48,210 nt of DNA. Source: an uncultured Clostridia bacterium. GTDB taxonomy: Bacteria; Bacillota; Clostridia; Saccharofermentanales; Saccharofermentanaceae. The notes beneath the pieces were generated by a model. That model saw only the letters and a list, made by a program, of their open reading frames with translations, was not told the DNA's origin and ran no database searches. Every line of letters begins with the position of its first letter. The first letter of the stretch is position 1. Below, piece after piece: positions 42,573-48,210 of the stretch. The stretch lies in assembly GCA_947304405.1 (NCBI GenBank), contig CAMZBB010000007.1, forward strand, positions 1 through 48,210, read 5' to 3'. The translations under genes and the position numbers were made by a program.

Positions 42573-42601
42573 ATTGTAACAACATACCCTTATGCTGTCA
42601 A
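42573..42601 (-). promoter_or_regulatory. Promoter of the histidine operon
   Basis: Minus-strand perfect -35 TTGACA (42596-42601), 17-bp spacer, -10 TACAAT (42573-42578). Predicted start near 42566. Confidence 0.8.
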
Positions 42602-42605
42602 TAGT

Positions 42606-42627
42606 TTTCTTTAGTGCAATAAAGAAA
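42606..42627. promoter_or_regulatory. Palindromic operator 2, upstream of the hisZ -35
   Basis: Core CTTTAGTGCAATAAAG (42609-42624), with outer symmetry extending to TTT/AAA. Its centre is 53 bp from that of operator 1, about five helical turns. Confidence 0.6.
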
Positions 42628-42637
42628 TTATTCTGAA

Positions 42638-43102
42638 CTATTTATGATATTTTTCTCCGTGGGCTATGCGAAAACCCCTGTAAAGCTGTTCTGCCAGAAC
42701 CAGCCTCGTCATCAGGTGCGTCAGCGTTACATTGCCGAAAGCGATCCTTCTTGATGCGCGTTTTCTGACTTCAGGAGACAAACCGTTGCTTCCTCCGATC
42801 GCAACAGCGAGCGTTCCGCCGCCCTTCTCGATATCTGACATGAGGTATTCGGACAGTTTTTCAGAAGTGACGTTCTCGCCGCCTAAGTCCATTGCCCACA
42901 AAACGTCGCCCGGCTTCACTCGCGCAAGGATCGCTTCACCCTCGCGTCTTAATGCCTCATCCGTAGGGATTGAGTCAGGGACTTCATTTACTTCGATGAA
43001 TTCAAGCGTGCAGAAACGGGATATTCTTTTCTGATACTCGGCTATTCCGTCCTTAAGCCACTTATCCTTTATCTTTCCCGGTGAAATCACGTTGATCTTC
43101 AC
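42638..43102 (-). CDS. rlmH: 23S rRNA pseudouridine-1915 N3-methyltransferase
   Basis: SPOUT methyltransferase RlmH. MKINVISPGKIKDKWLKDGIAEYQKRI at the start, LAVAIGGSNGLS (SAM knot), ISFG-like IAFGNVTLTHLMTRLVLAEQLYRGFRI, and the terminal YHK. 154 residues. GTG start with a GTGA overlap to the walJ stop. In Bacillus rlmH also lies downstream of walRK-walJ. Confidence 0.96.
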   Translation of the reverse strand: MKINVISPGKIKDKWLKDGIAEYQKRISRFCTLEFIEVNEVPDSIPTDEALRREGEAILARVKPGDVLWAMDLGGENVTSEKLSEYLMSDIEKGGGTLAVAIGGSNGLSPEVRKRASRRIAFGNVTLTHLMTRLVLAEQLYRGFRIAHGEKYHK

Positions 43103-43893
43103 AGCACATATCCTTCCGTGGGCTCTGATTTGCGGGCAATGCGCAACTCGTAATCCGAGTCTTTGACAAGCCCTTTGTCAGCGAGATGATCAACAAACGT
43201 TGCGACAGCTATCTCCTCGGTGTTGTTATGAGGCGAAAGGTGTCCCAATATGAATCTTCTCGTTCCGTTTGCGATAAAAAATTCCGCAGCCTGCGCGCAC
43301 TCGGGGTTGCTTATATGCCCGTGACCTCCCGAAATCCGCTTTTTCAGCGGATAAGGATAAGGTCCGTGCTCTAACATGTAAGGATCGTAATTGGACTCGA
43401 GCAATATGACATCGCTCTTTTTGGCAAAGCCCTTCATGCCTTCGGTTACACGCCCGAGATCTGTCATGACGGAGATGGAATTTCCGTTCTCGGGATTGAT
43501 CACCCTGTAGCAAACTGACCCGGGAACGTCGTGAGGCGTGGGAAAAGCCCTTACCTCAGGCCCGTTTTCGAGCTTAACGATATCGTTCTCATCGATAGCC
43601 GTGACCGGTGAATAGAGCTCGTCTAAGGGAGCGAGCGTCGCGCTCGTGGCATATATCGGCGTGTGGTATTTTTTCGAAAATATCTTAACGCCGTTGATGT
43701 GGTCTGTATGCCTGTGGGTAAGAAAGATCGCTGAAATATCATCAGGATATACGCCGCTCTGGATCAGGGCCTGCGTAGTCATCTTGCATGATACGCCGCA
43801 ATCGATAAGTATGTATGCCCCGTTCGATTTGATCAAAGTGGAATTGCCGCTGCTTGAAGAATAAAGGGGAACTATCCTGTCGGGTCCCGTCAT
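43099..43893 (-). CDS. walJ: WalJ/YycJ-type metallo-beta-lactamase-fold hydrolase
   Basis: MBL-fold hydrolase, a predicted nuclease/phosphodiesterase. SSSSGNSTLIKSNGAYILIDCG, the metal motif LTHRHTDHINGVKIF, VMTDLGRVTEGM, LESNYDP, SGGHGHISN and RRFILGHLSPHNN are the YycJ pattern. 264 residues. It overlaps murA by ATGA. Synteny with the WalRK-like genes and rlmH supports the name. Confidence 0.9.
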   Translation of the reverse strand: MTGPDRIVPLYSSSSGNSTLIKSNGAYILIDCGVSCKMTTQALIQSGVYPDDISAIFLTHRHTDHINGVKIFSKKYHTPIYATSATLAPLDELYSPVTAIDENDIVKLENGPEVRAFPTPHDVPGSVCYRVINPENGNSISVMTDLGRVTEGMKGFAKKSDVILLESNYDPYMLEHGPYPYPLKKRISGGHGHISNPECAQAAEFFIANGTRRFILGHLSPHNNTEEIAVATFVDHLADKGLVKDSDYELRIARKSEPTEGYVL

Positions 43894-45230
43894 GCCTCGG
43901 TATCCTCTTCGCTGTATTCTTCTATGTTCACGCGCTTGATCTTCGCACCGAGCGAGGTAAGCTTCTGTACTATATGCTCGTAACCTCTATCGATCCTGTT
44001 CGCGTGGTTGATGTAAGACGTTCCGTCTGCGGCAAGCGCTGCACAGACAAGTGCGGCTCCGGCCCTGAGATCGGTCGCTTCTACCGTAGCTCCCATAAAC
44101 CTGGTAATGCCGTTGACCCATGCGATGCGCTCGTAAACATTGATGTTTGCGCCCATTTTCGCAAGCTCGGGAACATACTGGAACCTGTTCTGCCAGACGT
44201 TCTCGTGCATGCGGCTCTGTCCTTCGGCCGAGCAGAGAAGAACGACTGTCTGCGGCTGCAGGTCGGTCGGGAATCCCGGATAAGGCGATGTCTTAACGCT
44301 TGTCGAATATATCTCGTCAGAAGGATCGTTTAAGTAGACTCTGATCGATTCGTCTCCTTCTTCGATCTGGTATCCCATTTCCCTCATCTTCGCCGAAAGC
44401 GGCTCCATATGCGTAGGGATCAGATTGTGGATCGTCACGTCGCCTTTGGTGACGGCAGCTGCGATCATGTAAGTACCGGCCTCGATCTGGTCGGGGATTA
44501 TCGAATACGTGAAGTTGCCCGGAAGGAACGGGACGCCCGTGATCTTTATAATGTCAGTACCCGCGCCCTTGATGTGCGCACCCATCGAGTTGAGGAAGTT
44601 TGCAACGTCAACGATGTGGGGCTCTTTTGCCGCGTTGATTATCTCTGTCCTGCCCTCGGCCTTGCAGGCTGCGAGCATGGCATTTATCGTAGCTCCGACG
44701 CTGACGATATCAAGATAGATCTTTGCTCCGTGGAGCGGTTCGGCCGTCAAGTTGACTATGCCGCTGTTGATCTCCGAAGGTCTCGCGCCCTTCGCACCCA
44801 TAAGCTGGAAAGCCTTAAGGTGAAGGTCTATAGGTCTCTGGCCGAAATCACATCCGCCCGGAAGCCTTATCGAAGCCTTGCCGCAGCGTGCCAGAAGTGC
44901 TCCCATCAGATAGTAGGATGCGCGGATCTTGGACACCAGCGGACCTGATGCCTTGTATGTGTTGATGGTCGTAGGATCGATCCTGAAAGTATGGGTGTCT
45001 ATCTCATCAACGATCGCGCCCAGTGACCTGCACAGATCGAACATGACCTTGACGTCCGAGATATCGGGTACGTTCTCAAGGGTACAGGGACCGTCTACCA
45101 TTACAGATGCTGCAATGATGCCGAGAGCGGCATTCTTGCTTCCGCTTATATCTATGTCGCCCCGGAGCGGTACACCGCCCTCGATCTCATAGGCATAAGG
45201 TTTTGATCTATTTACATTGTTGTCTTCCAC
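43890..45230 (-). CDS. murA: UDP-N-acetylglucosamine 1-carboxyvinyltransferase
   Basis: First committed step of peptidoglycan synthesis. GDIDISGSKNAALGI has the Lys32-Asn33 pair, and RLPGGCDFGQRPIDLHL carries the catalytic Cys127, so it should be fosfomycin-sensitive. YSIIPDQIEAGTYMIAAA, GFPTDLQPQ and RFMGATVEATDLRAGAALV follow. 446 residues. I accept the GTG at 45230, with CGGAG seven bases upstream. Its position between the WalK-like kinase and walJ is unusual and ties it to wall control. Confidence 0.96.
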   Translation of the reverse strand: MEDNNVNRSKPYAYEIEGGVPLRGDIDISGSKNAALGIIAASVMVDGPCTLENVPDISDVKVMFDLCRSLGAIVDEIDTHTFRIDPTTINTYKASGPLVSKIRASYYLMGALLARCGKASIRLPGGCDFGQRPIDLHLKAFQLMGAKGARPSEINSGIVNLTAEPLHGAKIYLDIVSVGATINAMLAACKAEGRTEIINAAKEPHIVDVANFLNSMGAHIKGAGTDIIKITGVPFLPGNFTYSIIPDQIEAGTYMIAAAVTKGDVTIHNLIPTHMEPLSAKMREMGYQIEEGDESIRVYLNDPSDEIYSTSVKTSPYPGFPTDLQPQTVVLLCSAEGQSRMHENVWQNRFQYVPELAKMGANINVYERIAWVNGITRFMGATVEATDLRAGAALVCAALAADGTSYINHANRIDRGYEHIVQKLTSLGAKIKRVNIEEYSEEDTEA

Positions 45231-45243
45231 AAAGACACTCCGT

Positions 45244-47307
45244 TTACTTCAAATGTTGAGGCTGTGAATCGTCAAGTATCTTCTTGAGGGATGACTTGAT
45301 CTCACCCGGCGCTTTCTCATTGCCCTGCTCAGGCTTGGAAGCGTTTGCGTCGTCGCCTCCCGACGCAGTGCGACCCCTATTATACCTTTTTCCCGATGCA
45401 ATAGGGTGTATAGTCTTTTTGTCCAGGGATTCCCTGTTGATCTGCGATACGGTCTTCTTCTGATCCGCGCTGATCTGGACCACAGGCTGTGTGAGGAGTT
45501 TTCTGGCCTCTTCCTTTGCAAGAAGCTGCTGCTCCTTCTCTATCCTTTCAGCTTCAGCCCTTTCGGCAGCTCTTTCTGCCTGCACTCTTTCGAACTCCTG
45601 CTTGAGGAATTCCTCCTGGCTTATGGCATCTGCTTCAGTAGTTCCCGTAACGGTCTCAGATACGGTCTGTACAGAAACTTCGTCTGCAGATTGTTCCGGA
45701 ACTGTCTGAACAGAAGGCTGCTCGGTCTGGACTTCCTGCACGGTCTGCTCCGTTTCCGCAATGTCTTCTACTTCAAGTCCCGTAACCGGTCCGTCTTCTT
45801 CAAAATCCTCAACATAGAGAAGTTCTTCTTCAAGGCTTTGGAATCTTTCCTCGCCAAACGCTTTGAGGAGCTCGGCCAATGCTTTGTCGCGTGCGGGAAC
45901 GTCAGTCTCGCTTATGGATTCATATTCGGAAACGATCTTGTCGAGATCCGTATATCCCATTGATTTCGCGGCTTCACACTCCTGAAGTCCCATGAAATAC
46001 GCAGCCGCCCTGTAAAGTGGCTTATCGCTGATGACGCCTGTCTTGGCATCCTGGCTTACGCCGCTGAATACGGCCTTTGCCGTGGGAAGGCTCAAAGTAA
46101 ACGTCGCACCCTTGCCGAAGACTGACGATACGCTGATAACGCCGTCATGCATTTCAGCGATCTCTTTTGCGATCGCAAGTCCTATTCCCGAACCGCCTAC
46201 TTCGCGCGATCCTGAATTGTCTACTCTGTAGAACCTCTCGAAAAGATGGTCTATGTCCTTTGCCGGGATTCCCCTGCCGTTATCTTCAACCTGAACGGCA
46301 ACCCTGTCATCGATCATGAGGATACTGACATGGATCTGGTTCCTGGCGGTCTTGCCCTCGTAATTTATGTACTTTACCGCATTGGTCAGGAGGTTGATTA
46401 TGCACCTGATTATGAGCTTATGGTTGCCGTACAGAAGCGGCATCGGCGTATCGTCGGGAAGCGAGAAAACGACTCCCCTGCTTCCGGGATAGTCCGCCAT
46501 GCCGGCGTAAGCCTGATCAACGCATTCCCTGATATCGAAGATCCCCATCTTGCTCGCATGAGAGCACTGTGACAAGACGAGGAAGTCGTTGACGATATCC
46601 TGCATCCTTGTCGAATTGTCCTGAATCCTCTGTGACCATGTGATGAGGTTGTTCCTGTCGGGCATTGCGCCTTTTCCGCAAGCGTTGATTATCGAGAAAA
46701 CGGAGTTGTTGATCGAAGTAAGAGGCGTCTTAAGCTCGTGCGAGACGTTGGCGGCAAGGTCTTTCTGCCTTCTTTCGTCATCTTTGATCTGCGTAATGTC
46801 ATCAACGATTACAAGGTTTAAGACCTCTCCGGAGAAGTATTTGTCCTCCTGGTCACCGGTCCGTCTGATAACCTTGATCTCATAGATCTTTCTTCCGACA
46901 CAGTAATTTACACGGACGACGTTTACGCCGTTTTCGCAGCTCAGGATATAATTGGACTTCAGCTGATTGCCGTTGTCGAAATCAGTCAGAAAGGCATCGA
47001 TCGTCTTGGGAAGCCCGCCTTTAAGGAAGTCCTGGAATCTGAAGATGGTCTCGTTGCAGAAGATGGCTCCCGACTTGTCATAGACGGCTATGCCGATACC
47101 TACATTATCGAGAACGGCTTTCTGGATCTGCTTGTCGCGCTCTAAGCCATCGATCCCCGCAGTTACCTTTCCGCGCAGGGAAGTATTCCCGATCAGATAT
47201 CCGATCAGGCAGCCGATCATGAGCACCAGAAGCACTCCGACAAGAACGAGAATCCAGTTCTCGCTCAATACAGTCATGAAATCAGATGTGGCCAAGATTA
47301 CGCTCAA
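45244..47307 (-). CDS. WalK/PhoR-like sensor histidine kinase with long C-terminal extension
   Basis: A 687-residue membrane kinase. One N-terminal membrane helix (~17-41), no large outside loop or clear HAMP, a PAS-like domain (~58-172), HisKA with phospho-accepting His190 (NVSHELKTPLTSI), and HATPase blocks NLLTNAVKY, EDNGRGIP, FERFYRVD and GGSGIGLAIAKEI, ending near 410. A further 277 residues follow: a helical segment, an acidic/Val/Gln-rich stretch (VQEVQTEQPSVQTV), a charged coiled coil (~585-625), and a basic disordered tail. The start is TTG 47307 (TTGA overlap with the regulator stop) or ATG 47277; neither has a good ribosome site. Synteny with walJ and rlmH suggests the WalK role. 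Confidence 0.88.
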   Translation of the reverse strand: MSVILATSDFMTVLSENWILVLVGVLLVLMIGCLIGYLIGNTSLRGKVTAGIDGLERDKQIQKAVLDNVGIGIAVYDKSGAIFCNETIFRFQDFLKGGLPKTIDAFLTDFDNGNQLKSNYILSCENGVNVVRVNYCVGRKIYEIKVIRRTGDQEDKYFSGEVLNLVIVDDITQIKDDERRQKDLAANVSHELKTPLTSINNSVFSIINACGKGAMPDRNNLITWSQRIQDNSTRMQDIVNDFLVLSQCSHASKMGIFDIRECVDQAYAGMADYPGSRGVVFSLPDDTPMPLLYGNHKLIIRCIINLLTNAVKYINYEGKTARNQIHVSILMIDDRVAVQVEDNGRGIPAKDIDHLFERFYRVDNSGSREVGGSGIGLAIAKEIAEMHDGVISVSSVFGKGATFTLSLPTAKAVFSGVSQDAKTGVISDKPLYRAAAYFMGLQECEAAKSMGYTDLDKIVSEYESISETDVPARDKALAELLKAFGEERFQSLEEELLYVEDFEEDGPVTGLEVEDIAETEQTVQEVQTEQPSVQTVPEQSADEVSVQTVSETVTGTTEADAISQEEFLKQEFERVQAERAAERAEAERIEKEQQLLAKEEARKLLTQPVVQISADQKKTVSQINRESLDKKTIHPIASGKRYNRGRTASGGDDANASKPEQGNEKAPGEIKSSLKKILDDSQPQHLK

Positions 47308-48014
47308 GCCAGGTCATTCGGGAAGAAATACCCGAATCCTCTTCTAGTAAGAATGTATTTAAAGTTCTTCTGGTCAGGTTCGATCTTCTGACGTGTCCTC
47401 TTGATGGTAACGTCGACAGTCCTCTCGTCACCAAGGAAGTCAAACTTCCATACCTGCTTCAAAAGCTCTGACCTCGAACAAACTCTTCCGCAGTTCTGCT
47501 CAAGATACTGCAAAAGCTGGAACTCTCTGTTGGTAAGATCGCAGGATTCTTCATGCTTGAAAGCCTGCATAACGTCACCGTCGATGATCAACTCGCCGCC
47601 GCAATACTCATGGCGGTTGCCGGCGTTATCGTTCTTCTTGGAACTGTATTCGCTTCTTCTGATCATCGCGCGGAGTCTTTCTCTTAAGACCTGTGCATCA
47701 CAAGGCTTGGAAAGATAATCGTCAGCGCCGGCGCGGAGAGCTTCGACCTGATCTGAGGAAAGATCTCCCTTGCCCGTCAGGAAAAGGACAGGCGTCTGAT
47801 ATCCCTGTTTCCTGAAATCGGTAATAAACTGCATTCCACTGTATCCCGGCATCATCCAGTCAAGGATTATTACGTCGGGAGACTGATTTGCAGCTATCTC
47901 ATATCCCTTTCTGCCGTCAGTAGCGGTAAGCACTTCAAAGGAGAAAGCCCTGAGCATGTCGGCTGTGGAATTAACAACTGCGGGATCATCATCAACTATT
48001 AGAATCTTTGACAT
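47304..48014 (-). CDS. OmpR/PhoB-family response regulator, WalR-like
   Basis: A 236-residue regulator. Receiver domain: acidic pair DDD at 8-10, phospho-Asp52 (VIILDWMMPG), FLTGKG, and the Lys in YLSKP. Winged-helix DNA-binding domain: LTNREFQLLQYLEQN, VCSRSELLKQVW, DERTVDVTIKRTRQKIE and RRGFGYFF. I use ATG 48014, with GAGG seven bases upstream; ATG 48020 is too close to that site. It lies upstream of the kinase, murA, walJ and rlmH, so a WalR function is likely. Confidence 0.92.
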   Translation of the reverse strand: MSKILIVDDDPAVVNSTADMLRAFSFEVLTATDGRKGYEIAANQSPDVIILDWMMPGYSGMQFITDFRKQGYQTPVLFLTGKGDLSSDQVEALRAGADDYLSKPCDAQVLRERLRAMIRRSEYSSKKNDNAGNRHEYCGGELIIDGDVMQAFKHEESCDLTNREFQLLQYLEQNCGRVCSRSELLKQVWKFDFLGDERTVDVTIKRTRQKIEPDQKNFKYILTRRGFGYFFPNDLA

Positions 48015-48084
48015 TTTCATACCTCGTTTTATTGGAAATCCATACTACAGAATCAATTTTACCAATAATAAAAATCTTGTAAAT

Positions 48085-48096
48085 TGTAATATTACA
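48085..48096. promoter_or_regulatory. Palindrome upstream of the response regulator
   Basis: Perfect 12-bp palindrome TGTAATATTACA, about 70 bp before the regulator ATG, overlapping a 7-bp direct repeat on the minus strand (TTACAAT TTACAAG). An autoregulatory site is possible. The surrounding 48015-48115 gap is AT-rich with several weak promoter-like matches and no clear best. Confidence 0.35.
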
Positions 48097-48115
48097 TTTT
48101 TATAACAAAAATTCA

Positions 48116-48151
48116 GAAAAAAAGTCCCTCCGCGTTTAGCGCGAAGGGACT
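48116..48151 (-). terminator. rRNA operon terminator
   Basis: Minus-strand 12-bp stem AGTCCCTTCGCG/CGCGGAGGGACT with one mismatch-type pair, 5-base loop, then seven T, just past the 5S 3' end. Confidence 0.92.
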
Positions 48152-48159
48152 TGTATAAT

Positions 48160-48210
48160 CCGGCAGCAATCTATCTTCCCAGGCCGTTGCCAGCCAAGTA
48201 TTGTCGACAC
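48160..48210 (-). rRNA. rrf: 5S rRNA, 3' part (cut by window edge)
   Basis: Read on the minus strand, the edge contains ATACTTGGCTGG, CAACGGCCTGGGAAGATAG and GCTGCCGG, the conserved 3' half of bacterial 5S rRNA. About 50 of ~117 bases are visible. The rest of an rRNA operon presumably lies beyond the right edge. Confidence 0.88.

Noticed and set aside
42545..42637. T-box or histidine attenuator upstream of hisZ
   Set aside because: The leader is only about 20 bases, with no T-box sequence, His-codon peptide or terminator; palindromes are present instead.

Overview
The window looks like a chromosomal segment of a low-to-mid GC Firmicute of class Clostridia. Supporting traits are sigma-A-type promoters with AGGAGG-like ribosome sites, the yicC-remA-gmk-rpoZ cluster, secE-nusG-rplKA-rplJL with an L10 leader, HisZ-dependent short HisG, ChW-like repeats on a secreted L,D-transpeptidase, and a WalRK-type two-component system beside walJ and rlmH. 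A gut or rumen relative of Oscillospiraceae/Saccharofermentans is my guess; no marker here fixes the family. Nearly every gene is on the minus strand. Only two protein genes are on the plus strand: a PflX-like radical SAM gene and an L,D-transpeptidase gene.

Layout, left to right. 1-5.2 kb: 3'-truncated pyruvate phosphate dikinase, glycyl-tRNA synthetase, rpoZ, gmk, remA, yicC. 5.3-9.9 kb: metallophosphoesterase, uvrC and a Crh-like HPr (Gln15/Ser46), then a TsaB-RimI fusion with tsaE. 10-11 kb: rplM-rpsI with its own promoter and terminator. 11.1-21.3 kb: an unusual envelope locus holding four membrane-anchored Ig-like/transglutaminase paralogues, two small paralogous lipoproteins, a GDC-type SGNH-like protein and two family-2 glycosyltransferases. 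21.4-27.3 kb: radical SAM protein, an LTA-synthase-like sulfatase with a C-terminal ILEI/FAM3-like domain, a divergent L,D-transpeptidase, a palindromic mobile-element-like spacer and rfbA. 27.4-30.4 kb: tRNA-Gly, a GH26 mannanase-like enzyme, an unknown HEAT-like protein, a tRNA-Cys/Glu/Met cluster and a small membrane protein. 30.4-34 kb: rplL, rplJ, rplA, rplK, nusG, secE, rpmG. 34-42.6 kb: a complete histidine operon hisZGDCB-purC-hisHA-hisFI-hisE, with purC inserted and an unusual HisF-HisI fusion, driven by a consensus promoter flanked by two similar palindromes 53 bp apart. 42.6-48 kb: rlmH, walJ, murA and a WalRK-like pair whose kinase has a 277-residue C-terminal extension. The right edge cuts into the 3' end of a 5S rRNA gene, so an rRNA operon ends there.

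How the genes work together: most of the window is housekeeping (translation, transcription, his/pur biosynthesis, wall control). The best candidate for an undescribed system is the 11.1-21.3 kb envelope locus. Its four predicted extracytoplasmic transglutaminase-fold enzymes all keep a Cys-His-Asp triad. Two of them sit directly behind a lipoprotein in a duplicated lipoprotein-enzyme unit, and polyprenyl-type glycosyltransferases are co-oriented with them. Its function cannot be read from the sequence.

Regulatory signals read by eye include two cases where a promoter's predicted +1 falls on the first base of an intrinsic-terminator hairpin (yicC and rpmG), two predicted near-leaderless genes (tsaE and the LTA-synthase-like gene), and divergent promoters that share -35 bases. 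All assignments come from reading motifs; no database search was run.
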